Shown: piece after piece, positions 1-8,788 of the stretch
Layout of the letters: each line of letters starts with the position of its first letter
Position numbering within the stretch: the first letter of the stretch is position 1
Origin: an uncultured Paraglaciecola sp.
GTDB taxonomy: Bacteria; Pseudomonadota; Gammaproteobacteria; Enterobacterales; Alteromonadaceae
Length of the DNA stretch: 64,000 nucleotides
Assembly (NCBI GenBank): GCA_947498355.1
Contig: CANMKA010000002.1
Coordinates: 124,001 to 188,000 of the forward strand
Direction: 5' to 3'
Translations under genes and position numbers: made by a program
The notes under the pieces: model-generated
Told to the model about the DNA's origin: nothing
The model's database searches: none
Seen by the model: the letters and a program-made list of their open reading frames with translations, nothing else

Positions 1-1
1 A

Positions 2-235
2 AATAAACCTAGATTTATCAAACGCTTGAAGCCGGGGGTTGAATTACCTGCTGACTTTGCTGTCGCTCATGGTTTAGGTGTTACTGCAAATCAACGCTTT
101 ATCTATATTACTAGTTATGCCTCTCGGTATATTTTAAAATTGGATACAAAAACAGATACCATCGTAAAAGTTTATGGTGCTGAAGATGGTTTAACCATGC
201 CACATGGCGGCTATGTTTCAGGTGCTATACGATAA
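2..235 (+). CDS. C-terminal end of an unidentified protein, possibly beta-propeller (partial)
   Basis: The reading frame is already open at the left edge of the window, so only the last 77 codons before a TAA stop are visible. The segment contains FIYITSYASRYILKLDTKTD, which resembles one blade of a YVTN/NHL-type beta-propeller, where a strand is followed by a short turn with D-T-K-T-D and a second strand. No catalytic motif is visible, and the assignment rests on this single blade-like stretch. It lies upstream of the MOSC gene on the same strand, separated by a 376-bp gap containing hairpins, so it is probably a separate transcription unit. It could belong to the transposon cargo. Confidence 0.45.
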   Translation, partial: NKPRFIKRLKPGVELPADFAVAHGLGVTANQRFIYITSYASRYILKLDTKTDTIVKVYGAEDGLTMPHGGYVSGAIR

Positions 236-241
236 GATTGC

Positions 242-265
242 ATAGGACGAGTAAACTCGTCCTAT
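242..265 (+). terminator. Perfect 11-bp hairpin after the first gene
   Basis: ATAGGACGAGT (242-252) is followed by two bases and its exact reverse complement ACTCGTCCTAT (255-265), starting 7 bp after the stop codon of the upstream gene. There is no run of T after it, so it would be a weak intrinsic terminator or an RNA end-protecting hairpin. Confidence 0.45.
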
Positions 266-275
266 TATCAACAAA

Positions 276-306
276 AGGGCACTAACTTTTCTTTATTTAG
301 TGCCCT
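276..306 (+). terminator. Second hairpin in the 236-611 gap
   Basis: AGGGCACTAA (276-285) pairs perfectly with TTAGTGCCCT (297-306) across an 11-base T-rich loop. A third small palindrome, AAGGAAA-g-TTTCCTT, follows at 325-339. The rest of the 376-bp gap up to 611 holds no open frame that I recognise; 400-540 reads like decayed coding DNA but I cannot assign it. Confidence 0.4.
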
Positions 307-611
307 CTATTGGTCCTATGCACTAAGGAAAGTTTCCTTGGTTAGAGATATCAAAATCAATTCTACTCGTTTCATTAAGTTTATGATTTTGTTGTGATAA
401 AAAATAAATCAGGCCGCAGGTTACTTGTTTCATACCTAACTTAAGTACATATCGGTGTAGGTAAAGTGCTCTATTGGCTTCTACAGGGATGTAGACCATT
501 AGAGCAAGCCGCCTTGGAATATTTTAAATAGCACAAATGAGCAATAATTAAATGATATTGGTATTCGTTTGATATCTCTAAGTTAACAGAATAAATCGTA
601 AAAGGTATTTC

Positions 612-1334
612 ATGCAAAGAATTATTAATCTGTATACCGGATTACCGTGCTATCAAGCAGATATAAAAGGTGTAACTGCGATTGAGAAATTTCCTGTTAG
701 TACTGCGCTTTATGTTGATAGAACAGGTTTGCCTGGTGATGGTGTCGGTGATGTTAAACGTCATGGTGGCATCGAGCGGGTAGTGCATCAATATCCAGCA
801 GAAAATTATCGACATTGGTTAACTTTATTTAATATTCAATCAAATGCGTCTATATTTCAACCGTCCCTATTTGGTGAAAATATTTCGTCTCTAGGCATGA
901 AAGAAAGTGAGACCTATATCGGCGATATTTATCGCATTGGCTCTACATTGTTGCAAGTATCTCAGCCGAGAAAACCATGTTGGAAATTGAATTGGAAAGC
1001 GGGACTTCCTAATGCATCAATATTAATGCAAATGAACGGGCTAACCGGTTGGTTTTATCGAGTAATAGAACCTGGTTACATCAAAGCTGGCGATTCAATT
1101 CTCTTAATTGAAAGAATGCCTCAACAAATGAGTATAAAAACCATTGTTAGTGAATTATACGGTGAAGCAGAGTCACCTATGTACAAAACAATGCTTAATG
1201 AGAAAGAACTTCATGCGATTGCTGATAATCAATTACTCTCAGATAACTGGCGAAAAGTAGCACTTGACAGGCTTAGTACAGGTAATATCGAAAGTTGGCA
1301 ACATCGCCTCTACGGTCCGTCGACCGTCATATAA
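612..1334 (+). CDS. MOSC domain protein, YiiM family
   Basis: The 240-residue protein has the MOSC hallmarks in order: HGGIERVVHQYPAENY at about 51-66, FGENISSLG near 88, IGDIYRIG near 103, and VSQPRKPCWKLN around Cys123, the conserved cysteine that holds molybdenum cofactor in MOSC proteins. The C-terminal third (about 170-240) fits the helical 3-alpha domain of YiiM. E. coli YiiM and YcbX are linked to detoxification of N-hydroxylated bases such as 6-hydroxylaminopurine. Here the gene opens a plus-strand run of stress-related genes, so a role in reducing N-hydroxylated or related toxic compounds is likely. The start ATG is preceded by a modest AAAGG. The family is clear; the substrate is inferred. 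Confidence 0.85.
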   Translation: MQRIINLYTGLPCYQADIKGVTAIEKFPVSTALYVDRTGLPGDGVGDVKRHGGIERVVHQYPAENYRHWLTLFNIQSNASIFQPSLFGENISSLGMKESETYIGDIYRIGSTLLQVSQPRKPCWKLNWKAGLPNASILMQMNGLTGWFYRVIEPGYIKAGDSILLIERMPQQMSIKTIVSELYGEAESPMYKTMLNEKELHAIADNQLLSDNWRKVALDRLSTGNIESWQHRLYGPSTVI

Positions 1335-1668
1335 AAATTAGCGGACATTTGCCCTCTTAATTTCCCTGTAGACTAAAGATAAGTATTCTCTTTTTAAATC
1401 TATATAGTCATAAAACTATCAGGGCTTTCTATAGCCATAAAACCGTGTTCTGAAGATATTTTTCCTAAAAAAGATAGGCGGTTAAATATGATAATGATCG
1501 GTTGACTTTTTCAGGTAGAGAGATGACAATCATTAAAGTATCGAGTCGATACCAAAAAGTGAGTTTCAACTAAATTACCAGCAGTTGCTACAAACGATTT
1601 AATCACCCTATTTTTTATTATATATATTAATGCCGATATTAAATGGCATTGAACATAAGGAGTACAGC
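1335..1668. promoter_or_regulatory. 334-bp intergenic region with a perfect palindrome at 1538-1552
   Basis: The gap before the aquaporin gene carries GTATCGA-G-TCGATAC at 1538-1552, a perfect 7+7 inverted repeat around one base, 117 bp upstream of the start codon. It has the size and symmetry of a dimeric repressor operator. Partial copies of the half-site lie upstream of several other genes of this run. Nothing else in the gap is recognisable. Confidence 0.45.
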
Positions 1669-2526
1669 ATGAACAAACCGAGCCAATCATTGTTAGGTCA
1701 ATGCATTAGTGAGTTTTTAGGCACCGCCCTCATTATTTTTTTTGGGGTCGGTTGTGTCGCCGCCCTTGTCCTTTCGGGGGCTAGTTTGAGCCAGTGGGAT
1801 ATTAGCATCATCTGGGGACTTGGTGTCGCCATTGCTATCTATGTTTCAGTGGGCGTAAGTGGTGCACATTTAAACCCTGCGGTTACCTTAGCCTTGATGG
1901 TTTTTAAAAATTTTGATAAGAAAAAAGTATTACCTTATATAGCGTCGCAATGCCTTGGGGCTTTTACTTGCGCATTGTTAATATACTTCATGTATTTTCA
2001 ATTATTTATCGAATGGGAACTGTTAAATGATGTCGTCAGAGGATCCAACGAGAGTGTCGCAACGGCAGGTATATTTGCCACCTTTCCACTTGATCCTTTA
2101 ACTAACCTACAGGCCTTGAATGTAGAGATCATCATAACAGCTATTTTAATGCTGGGTATATTGGCTTTAACTGATGATAAAAATGGTGTGCCAAAGGGTA
2201 TGGCAGGACCTTTACTTATTGGTCTTCTTGTCGCTATTATTGCCGCAAGCATGGGCGGATTAACCGGATTCGCCATGAATCCAGCCCGTGATTTTGCACC
2301 AAGATTGTTTGCCTATTTTGCTGGTTGGGGTGACGTCGCTTTCACAGGTGGTCGTGACACGATGTATTTTTGGGTACCGATCATAGGACCAATTATTGGC
2401 GCGCAATTTGGGGCGGCACTTTACTGTAAAGCTATCTCACCTTTTCTTATCAAAAGCACGGTGATACCGATATTACCGCAAGATGATACGAACTCTATTT
2501 CGGAGCTTGTCTCAAACGAAACTTGA
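1669..2526 (+). CDS. glpF: Aquaglyceroporin, GlpF-type MIP channel
   Basis: This is an inner-membrane channel for glycerol and other small uncharged solutes. The 285-residue protein has both NPA boxes, GAHLNPAVTLAL and GFAMNPARDFAPR. The Asp after the second box and the Trp in IIWGLGV are typical of glycerol facilitators rather than strict water channels. Six hydrophobic helices are visible. I chose the ATG at 1669 because AAGGAG lies just upstream; an in-frame ATG 39 bases earlier has no ribosome site. There is no glycerol kinase or glp regulator nearby. In this redox-gene setting it may serve the passage of a small toxic or signalling solute instead of glycerol catabolism, but that is inference. 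It is likely a second copy relative to a chromosomal glpF. Confidence 0.88.
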   Translation: MNKPSQSLLGQCISEFLGTALIIFFGVGCVAALVLSGASLSQWDISIIWGLGVAIAIYVSVGVSGAHLNPAVTLALMVFKNFDKKKVLPYIASQCLGAFTCALLIYFMYFQLFIEWELLNDVVRGSNESVATAGIFATFPLDPLTNLQALNVEIIITAILMLGILALTDDKNGVPKGMAGPLLIGLLVAIIAASMGGLTGFAMNPARDFAPRLFAYFAGWGDVAFTGGRDTMYFWVPIIGPIIGAQFGAALYCKAISPFLIKSTVIPILPQDDTNSISELVSNET

Positions 2527-2676
2527 TTAAAACCAAATTCAAGCAACTATCAATCCCTTCTCGCTCTGATTCATAGTTGCTCTTAGGGTTCATACCGACC
2601 TTGATATTCACAGAGTTACAATTAGACAAGATACAGATTAATTTTTATCAGTAATAAATGAAAGAGAGATATCACA

Positions 2677-3183
2677 ATGAATAAATTAACATTTAAAGGC
2701 CAGGCTATTGAAGTTGAAGGTACATTTCCACAAGTGGGTGAGCAAGCACCAGACTTCACCTTAATCGATAATGCCTTATCGTCTATAAGCAGAAAGGATC
2801 TACTGGGTAAAAAGCTGGTATTGAATATATTTCCTAGTATTGATACCCCTGTTTGCGCGACTCAGTTAAGGACCTTTAATCATCAATTATCTGGGATGAA
2901 AGATGTCACACTATTATTTTCCTCTCTTGATTTACCGTTTGCCTATAATCGATTTTGTGCCGCTGAAGGGATCGAAAATATCATTACCGCGTCAGATTAC
3001 AAGCTGTCATCATTAGCAGCCAACTATGGGGTGAAAATGAAAAATGGGCCGTTAGCTGGCCTCTACGCAAGAGCAGTAATCATTCTAAATGAGGCACATG
3101 AGATTATTTATGCTGAAAGGGTTAATGAAGTAACCGATGAACCAAATTATGATGCGGCTTTGGCAGTACTAGCATCAAGTTAA
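2677..3183 (+). CDS. tpx: Thiol peroxidase, atypical 2-Cys peroxiredoxin
   Basis: This cytoplasmic enzyme reduces hydrogen peroxide and organic hydroperoxides using thioredoxin. The 168-residue length matches the Tpx family. The peroxidatic cysteine is Cys60 in SIDTPVCATQLR, and the resolving cysteine is Cys94 in NRFCAAEG, the spacing expected for Tpx. GAGAGA precedes the start ATG. The gene sits 150 bp after the aquaporin gene and 125 bp before hmp, all on one strand. The upstream gap carries ATACCGA-cc-TTGATAT at 2592-2607, a degenerate version of the palindrome before the aquaporin gene. Confidence 0.93.
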   Translation: MNKLTFKGQAIEVEGTFPQVGEQAPDFTLIDNALSSISRKDLLGKKLVLNIFPSIDTPVCATQLRTFNHQLSGMKDVTLLFSSLDLPFAYNRFCAAEGIENIITASDYKLSSLAANYGVKMKNGPLAGLYARAVIILNEAHEIIYAERVNEVTDEPNYDAALAVLASS

Positions 3184-3308
3184 ACGATGGGTAACTTTAC
3201 CCAATCTTCTTGGAAATTCAGGTTCAGAGCTAAGCTATTAATAATCAAAAATAACTATAAGGAGATTAAGTAGATCTTCTTGTTCCAACTAAATACAGGA
3301 TGTACTCC

Positions 3309-4487
3309 ATGTTAGATCAAAGGACCGTAGAGGTCATTAAAGCCACCATCCCAGCTGTTAAAGCAAATGCTAATGCAATTACTGAGCATTTTTACCCTCT
3401 GTTGTTTAATCAGTATCCAGAGGTTATTCCGTATTTCAATCAAACTAACCAGGGGAAGGGAATCCAGGCTAAAGCATTGGCAGGTGCTGTAGTCGCCTAT
3501 GCTGAAAATATCGATAGTTTGGGTAATCTGAGCAGTGCTGTAGAAAAAATAGTACAAAAGCACTGTGCATTAGGCATAAAACCCTCCCAGTATGACATGG
3601 TTGGCAGCTGCTTGCTCCAATCAATAAAAGCCGTTTTAGGTGAAGCCGCTAACGAGCAAGTGATTGCGGTCTGGGGTAAAGCCTATCAACAGTTAGCTGA
3701 TATATTGATCAGCGCTGAAGAGTCCGTCTATAGCGCAAACGAGAATCGAGATGGTGGTTGGCGTGGCGAGCGTGCATTTAAACTCTTTAAAAGAGAAAAT
3801 GAAAGTCAAATTATCAGTTCTTTCTATTTTAAACCGGTCGATGGCGGTGCTATACCGACGTTCAAACCGGGTCAGTTTCTTACCTTAGTACTGGAAATAG
3901 AAGGGAAAATTACACGTCGAAACTATAGTTTATCCAACGCACCAAATAAGGATTATTTGCGCATCAGTGTAAAGCGTGAGCCTAAAGGTTTGGCCTCAAA
4001 TTACCTACACGATAAGTTAGAACTGGGGAAAACAATAATTTTATTACCTCCGTGCGGGGATTTTACCTTACGTAAAAACGATAAACCATTAGTCCTCCTC
4101 ACCGGGGGCGTGGGGATCACTCCAGCAATTAGTATGTTGAATACTGAAGTTAATTCAAAACGTGATATTCATTTCATTCACGCTGCGCTCAATAGCCAAG
4201 TACACGCTTTTAAGCAGCATGTCACACAACTCACGAATGACAATAGCAACGTCTCGTCTTATTATCTTTATAGCCAACCGACGGCAAGTTGTGAGCCTAA
4301 CGGGCAAGGATATATCACCTCAGAACTTATTGCATCACTGATACCTGATGATAGAGACGTAGAATACTATTTTTTAGGACCAAAACCGTTCATGTCTACC
4401 GCGTTGAAAATAGCGCGGGAGTTAGGGATACCTGAAGGTCAGATTCACTATGAATTTTTCGGACCGAGCGAAGCCTTAGTCGTTTAA
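3309..4487 (+). CDS. hmp: Flavohemoglobin, nitric oxide dioxygenase
   Basis: This enzyme converts nitric oxide to nitrate with oxygen and NAD(P)H. The protein has three modules: a globin domain (about 1-140) with the proximal-histidine segment VQKHCALGIKPSQY, an FAD-binding ferredoxin-reductase domain (about 150-255) with RRNYSLSNAP, and an NAD-binding domain (about 260-392) with LTGGVGITP. Length of 392 residues is close to E. coli Hmp. I prefer the ATG at 3309 (MLDQRTVEV) over 3300 because it matches the family's N-terminus and leaves AGGA as the ribosome site. No NsrR-type box was recognised upstream. It is the clearest sign that nitrosative stress is part of this gene set. Confidence 0.93.
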   Translation: MLDQRTVEVIKATIPAVKANANAITEHFYPLLFNQYPEVIPYFNQTNQGKGIQAKALAGAVVAYAENIDSLGNLSSAVEKIVQKHCALGIKPSQYDMVGSCLLQSIKAVLGEAANEQVIAVWGKAYQQLADILISAEESVYSANENRDGGWRGERAFKLFKRENESQIISSFYFKPVDGGAIPTFKPGQFLTLVLEIEGKITRRNYSLSNAPNKDYLRISVKREPKGLASNYLHDKLELGKTIILLPPCGDFTLRKNDKPLVLLTGGVGITPAISMLNTEVNSKRDIHFIHAALNSQVHAFKQHVTQLTNDNSNVSSYYLYSQPTASCEPNGQGYITSELIASLIPDDRDVEYYFLGPKPFMSTALKIARELGIPEGQIHYEFFGPSEALVV

Positions 4488-4597
4488 ATAAAGAGGGGGA
4501 TTTTATTAATACCGAGTTAAACCAATACACTCGTCTCAAAGTTATCGAAATAATAGAGTTCTGCACTAACGCAGCATTAAAAGTCAGGAATTCAAGA

Positions 4598-5812
4598 ATG
4601 AAAAACATCAATAAATCATCAAAATTAGATCATGTCTGTTATGAAATACGAGGACCAATAGCGGCAGAATCTCGTCGTCTTGAAGATGAAGGGCATAAAA
4701 TTTTAAAATTGAATATTGGAAACCCAGCTTCATTTGGATTTTCCGCGCCTAGTGATATTTTAAAGGATGTTATTCATAATTTACCAAGATCTCAGGGCTA
4801 TTCTGATTCTAAAGGCATTTACTCTGCTCGGGTAGCTATAATGCAATATTTTCAACAACAACAAATTCAGGACGTTAGTGTTGATGATATATACATTGGC
4901 AATGGTGTTAGTGAACTTATTGTGATGGCCATGCAAGGATTATTAAATAATGGAGATGAAATATTAGTACCCGCACCCGATTATCCTTTATGGACTGCTT
5001 CAATTTCATTATCAGGCGGTAAAGCTATTCACTATAAATGCGAGGAAGAAAATCAGTGGTTTCCAAACCTGGACGACATGGCTAATAAAATTAATCAGAA
5101 TACCAAAGCGATTGTTTTAATTAATCCTAACAACCCTACCGGCGCAGTTTATTCTGAAGAAATATTGCAAGGTATAATTGCGTTAGCTCGTAAACATAGT
5201 TTAGTCATTTTTAGTGATGAAATTTACGATAAAATTATCTATGACGAAGCAGTACACATACCTATTGCACGATTAGCAAAGGATGTGTTAATTATTACCT
5301 TAGGTGGATTATCAAAAAATTATCGTATTGCAGGCTTTAGAGTCGGCTGGATGGTACTATCCGGTCCAAAAGAACATGCAAAAGGCTACATAGAGGGGCT
5401 TAATATTCTTTCCTCAATGCGTTTATGTGCCAATGTGCCTTGCCAAAATGCCATACAAACAGCTTTAGGCGGCTATCAAAGTATTAATGACCTTATTCAA
5501 GGGAATGGTCGATTAAATTTACAACGTAATTTGGCGCATAAAATGATCCATCTTATCGATGGATTATCTTGTAACCCTGCTATGGGAGCTTTATATTTAT
5601 TCGTAAAAGTTGATGCAAAAAAATTCAATATTAAAGATGATGAAAAAATGGTCTTAGATCTACTACTACAACAACAAATCTTAGTTGTGCATGGAAGTGG
5701 CTTTAATGCCGACGATAAAAATCATTTTCGACTTGTATTTTTACCACATATTGATGAATTAAGATTGGCAATTGAAAAAATAAAAAAATTTTTTAGTAAT
5801 TATCGTCAATAA
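4598..5812 (+). CDS. alaA: Class I aminotransferase, AlaA-type
   Basis: This is a PLP-dependent aminotransferase. From the N-terminal SSKLDHVCYEIRGP through the NPNNPTGAVYS motif, the GGLSKNYRIAGFRVGW lysine segment, and SMRLCANVP near the end, it follows E. coli AlaA (glutamate-pyruvate aminotransferase) closely, and its length of 404 residues also matches. AlaA makes alanine from pyruvate and glutamate. Finding it between hmp and glyA in an apparent mobile element suggests a second, perhaps toxin-insensitive copy. The ribosome site AGGA lies about 10 bases before the ATG. The half-site ATACCGA occurs about 80 bp upstream. Substrate specificity within the AlaA/AspC-like group is inferred from similarity recalled, not aligned. 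Confidence 0.85.
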   Translation: MKNINKSSKLDHVCYEIRGPIAAESRRLEDEGHKILKLNIGNPASFGFSAPSDILKDVIHNLPRSQGYSDSKGIYSARVAIMQYFQQQQIQDVSVDDIYIGNGVSELIVMAMQGLLNNGDEILVPAPDYPLWTASISLSGGKAIHYKCEEENQWFPNLDDMANKINQNTKAIVLINPNNPTGAVYSEEILQGIIALARKHSLVIFSDEIYDKIIYDEAVHIPIARLAKDVLIITLGGLSKNYRIAGFRVGWMVLSGPKEHAKGYIEGLNILSSMRLCANVPCQNAIQTALGGYQSINDLIQGNGRLNLQRNLAHKMIHLIDGLSCNPAMGALYLFVKVDAKKFNIKDDEKMVLDLLLQQQILVVHGSGFNADDKNHFRLVFLPHIDELRLAIEKIKKFFSNYRQ

Positions 5813-5991
5813 ACACAATAGTCATATCAATCAACAGAGCCAGTAAATTTCAAGTGTTGAATGAGAGTTCTTTAAGTGATTAGGCTGTCTACGGCATAAA
5901 CTGAAAACAACAGAGAAAGCTCGTTGAATTTACGCTATAAAACTTATCCAACCCATTAAAATTATTAACAACTTTACTTTAAGGTTTTGAT

Positions 5992-6067
5992 AATAAACTA
6001 ATATAAAACATACAAGCTTAAGTCAATATATGTTTTATAAGATTTTGTTAAAAGAAACTAGTTTATT
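5992..6067 (+). repeat. Nested inverted repeats upstream of glyA
   Basis: An outer pair, AATAAACTA (5992-6000) and TAGTTTATT (6059-6067), encloses an inner pair, TATAAAACATA (6002-6012) and TATGTTTTATA (6029-6039). All four arms match perfectly. If transcribed they would form a two-tier AT-rich stem just before the glyA ribosome site at 6090-6095. The purpose is unknown: leader RNA structure, operator pair or small mobile remnant are all possible. Confidence 0.45.
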
Positions 6068-6099
6068 ACGACCTGTAGTCGATACTCCAAGGAAAGAAA

Positions 6100-7356
6100 A
6101 TGCTTACACGTAATATGAACATTGCTGCTTTTGATACTGAACTTTTTCAAGCGTTAACCAATGAAGTTACTCGACAAGAAGAGCACATTGAGCTCATAGC
6201 TTCTGAAAACTACTGTAGTACTCGTGTACTAGAAGCACAAGGTTCTCAATTAACCAATAAATATGCAGAAGGTTACCCAGATAAACGCTACTATGGAGGG
6301 TGTGAATACGTTGATGTTGTTGAACATTTAGCGATTGATCGTGCTAAGGAATTATTTGGGGCGACCTATGCCAACGTGCAGCCACATTCAGGCTCACAGG
6401 CGAATGCGGCTGTTTTTCAGGCTCTTGTTTCCCCTGGAGGGAAAATCTTAGGTATGAGCTTAGAGCACGGAGGCCATTTAACCCATGGGGCAGAAGTTAG
6501 CTTTTCTGGAAAAATATACGAAGCTATTCAATATGGTTTGAATAATAAAACAAGTTTAATTGACTATGAAGAAATTGAATATTTAGCATTAAAGCATCAA
6601 CCAGAAATGATCATTGGTGGCTTTTCGGCATATTCAGGAATTGTTGATTGGGCTCATATGCGTAAAATCGCTGACAAAGTGGGAGCATACTTCATCGTTG
6701 ATATGGCTCATGTTGCCGGCCTTGTTGCTGCAGGCTTATATCCCAACCCTGTGCCACATGCTCATGTAGTCACCACTACAACTCATAAAACCTTAGCAGG
6801 TCCTCGTGGTGGTTTAATTATTTCTGCCTGTGATAATCCGACTATTTATAAGAAATTAAATAGTGCAGTTTTCCCCGCTATCCAAGGCGGTCCATTAATG
6901 CATGTTATCGCAGCAAAAGCGGTTGCCTTTAAAGAAGCCTTACAACCAGAGTTTAAAATTTATCAGCAAAAAGTTTTAGATAATGCTAAAGCTATGATTG
7001 CAGTATTCCAAGAGAGAGGTTACAAAGTAGTCTCTAATGGTACAGATAATCATCTTTTATTGCTTGATTTAATCGATAAAGATATCACAGGTAAAGATGC
7101 TGATGCTGCATTAGGTCGGGCAAATATTACTTCAAATAAAAACTCAGTACCTAATGACCCTAGATCTCCATTTGTCACTTCAGGTTTACGTTTGGGTACC
7201 CCAGCAATTACTCGACGTGGTTTTTATATCGAAGAAACTAGAGTATTAACAGGATGGATTTGTGATATTTTAGACGATATTACTGACGAGAATACTATTG
7301 CTACAGTGAAAGTTAGTGTTCAGGAATTATGCTCTCGTTATCCTGTTTATAGGTAG
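6100..7356 (+). CDS. glyA: Serine hydroxymethyltransferase
   Basis: This PLP enzyme interconverts serine and glycine and loads tetrahydrofolate with a one-carbon unit. The 418-residue protein carries the family signatures [31 protein letters not shown] and the lysine motif [14 protein letters not shown] in the expected order and spacing. The N-terminus [12 protein letters not shown] matches the enterobacterial start, and AAGGAAAG lies upstream. As an essential core enzyme it should have a separate chromosomal copy; this one lies in the presumed cargo and would then be a paralogue. A structured leader (5992-6067) and a TCGATAC half-site (6079-6085) lie directly upstream. Confidence 0.94.
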   Translation: MLTRNMNIAAFDTELFQALTNEVTRQEEHIELIASENYCSTRVLEAQGSQLTNKYAEGYPDKRYYGGCEYVDVVEHLAIDRAKELFGATYANVQPHSGSQANAAVFQALVSPGGKILGMSLEHGGHLTHGAEVSFSGKIYEAIQYGLNNKTSLIDYEEIEYLALKHQPEMIIGGFSAYSGIVDWAHMRKIADKVGAYFIVDMAHVAGLVAAGLYPNPVPHAHVVTTTTHKTLAGPRGGLIISACDNPTIYKKLNSAVFPAIQGGPLMHVIAAKAVAFKEALQPEFKIYQQKVLDNAKAMIAVFQERGYKVVSNGTDNHLLLLDLIDKDITGKDADAALGRANITSNKNSVPNDPRSPFVTSGLRLGTPAITRRGFYIEETRVLTGWICDILDDITDENTIATVKVSVQELCSRYPVYR

Positions 7357-7597
7357 GAGATTAGTTATTTGCTATTTTTGACAAATTAATAATCAAAATG
7401 TCCACGTTAAGTTAACAGGCGAATGTGGATGAATACCGCTGGTAACTTCACTATTTTGATCGAAATACTTTCACGACATTTCACAAACAGCTAGTTATCA
7501 TTTAAGGAATAATTAACACGGCAAGATCATTATAAATTAAACATGTTGAACAAATGGTGAACAGTTCAAGGCATTATCACAACTTTGGTATTCACAA

Positions 7598-8009
7598 ATG
7601 AGCGCTATTTTTCTTAAATACTTTGATTCTATCACTGAGCACGCACCGACCGCTTCAAAAGCATAACTTACTCAATCTTTTTTCACCCTCAATTAGTGCT
7701 GTACACTCTGGCGCAAAGGGCTGGAAAGGTATCCAAGATTTGATCACTTAAAACTGAAATGGATTAAAAAGTACGGCTCATTTGAAGCAAGCATTGAAAA
7801 TGCATGACACCATTGCACGTGTTATTTGTCGGTTAAAGGCGAGTGAAATACAAGGGGCGCTTGTATTTAATGTGATACGTAAAATAGCGATGGCACTATT
7901 CAAGCAAGATACAACAAAATCAGCGAGTATGGCGAAGAAAAAGAAAATGGAATGCCTATACGATGATTATAGCTTAACCCTACTAGAGTCTGGGATTAAA
8001 AGGCGCTAG
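7598..8009 (+). pseudogene. Collapsed ISAs1-family transposase remnant
   Basis: Translated fragments match both ends of an ISAs1-type transposase but not its middle. The start MSAIFLKYFDSITEH, then SGAKGWKGIQD, DHLKLKWIKKYGSFE and MHDTIARVICRL are the usual N-terminal third, spread over different frames and so frameshifted. The reading then jumps to IRKIAMALFKQDT and YDDYSLTLL, which is the C-terminal tail. The DDE catalytic core is missing, so the copy is dead. A 75-codon open frame at 7782-8009 is the surviving fusion of N- and C-terminal pieces. I could not see terminal inverted repeats. It lies between the plus-strand and minus-strand halves of the gene set and may mark how they were joined. 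Confidence 0.7.
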
Positions 8010-8155
8010 CCGTGATGGTTACGGGTATGGGGGGGGTAACATAACATTTCAAATTAACGATTGTATATTATGCTAACTTCTTTATTATCTGCCTATTAAT
8101 ATTCAGAATTGACTAGTGTCTAACCGTTAAACAACTCTGGTAAATTGGGCGGAAG

Positions 8156-8755
8156 TCAACTAGATTTCTGATGCTCAGGACAATCTAATCGAAGCGCTTT
8201 AGCTGGAAGTTCTTCCTTCATTAAATGGCAATAAAATCCCCCATCCTTTTGTTGATAATATTGACACGAATAACACATTCGGCATGTTATTAAGCCTAAC
8301 TGACTAAAAATATTGAGCATCTTTAAATTCAAATGGCATAACTGTATTAACTCATTTTTATTTAATGAGCTTAATGAGCTCGACATCAACAAACCAAAAT
8401 GAGTCAATTCATTAACCATAGGCTTAGCGGTATCAACAATAACAAAACTAAATGCCCGTGCATCATCAGGGTTATAAACTTTTTCTATATATGATTTATT
8501 AACCAGTGCTTTTAAAGAATCACTCGCTGTTGCTTTAGTAACCGAAAACTCTTTTGCTAACATGGTCACTGAGCATAATTTAGTAGAGTGTTCGGCAATA
8601 AATATTAATAATTGAGCTTGCAGAGGTGTTAACTTATATCGTTTGGCGGTATCTTGCAGACTGCTTTTGAAGAGTGTCGCTAAGCGCTCAATACCAGCGA
8701 TGACCTTAGCCTCAAGGTTATCTATTTGTTCTATAGAAGAAAAAACATTTTTCAT
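8156..8755 (-). CDS. MarR-family regulator with C-terminal cysteine cluster
   Basis: This is a winged-helix DNA-binding protein of 199 residues. Residues about 35-125 form the MarR core, with the recognition region FSVTKATASDSLKALVNKSY and a wing at VYNPDDARAFSF. The last 45 residues contain CRMCYSCQYY, FYCHLM and LRLDCPEH. This conserved tail, found in a subset of MarR-like proteins, could bind zinc or an iron-sulfur cluster or act as a thiol switch. The gene ends the minus-strand redox run and starts 33 bp after the redoxin gene, so they are probably cotranscribed. It is the best candidate for the regulator of the whole set, by context only. Confidence 0.8.
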   Translation of the reverse strand: MKNVFSSIEQIDNLEAKVIAGIERLATLFKSSLQDTAKRYKLTPLQAQLLIFIAEHSTKLCSVTMLAKEFSVTKATASDSLKALVNKSYIEKVYNPDDARAFSFVIVDTAKPMVNELTHFGLLMSSSLSSLNKNELIQLCHLNLKMLNIFSQLGLITCRMCYSCQYYQQKDGGFYCHLMKEELPAKALRLDCPEHQKSS

Positions 8756-8788
8756 TAGAGATACCTAATTGCAACTTTGCATAACGTT

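Noticed and set aside
1532..1542. ATTAAAGTATC, identical to the first part of a TnsB site, as a possible left end of the element
   Set aside because: Only 11 bases match, the ATACT half is absent, no second or third site follows at either side, and no TGT terminus is nearby. It overlaps the palindrome before the aquaporin gene instead.
7782..8009. 75-codon frame as a functional small gene
   Set aside because: It is the fusion of N- and C-terminal fragments of an ISAs1-type transposase without the catalytic core, and the sequence before it contains frameshifted pieces of the same protein.
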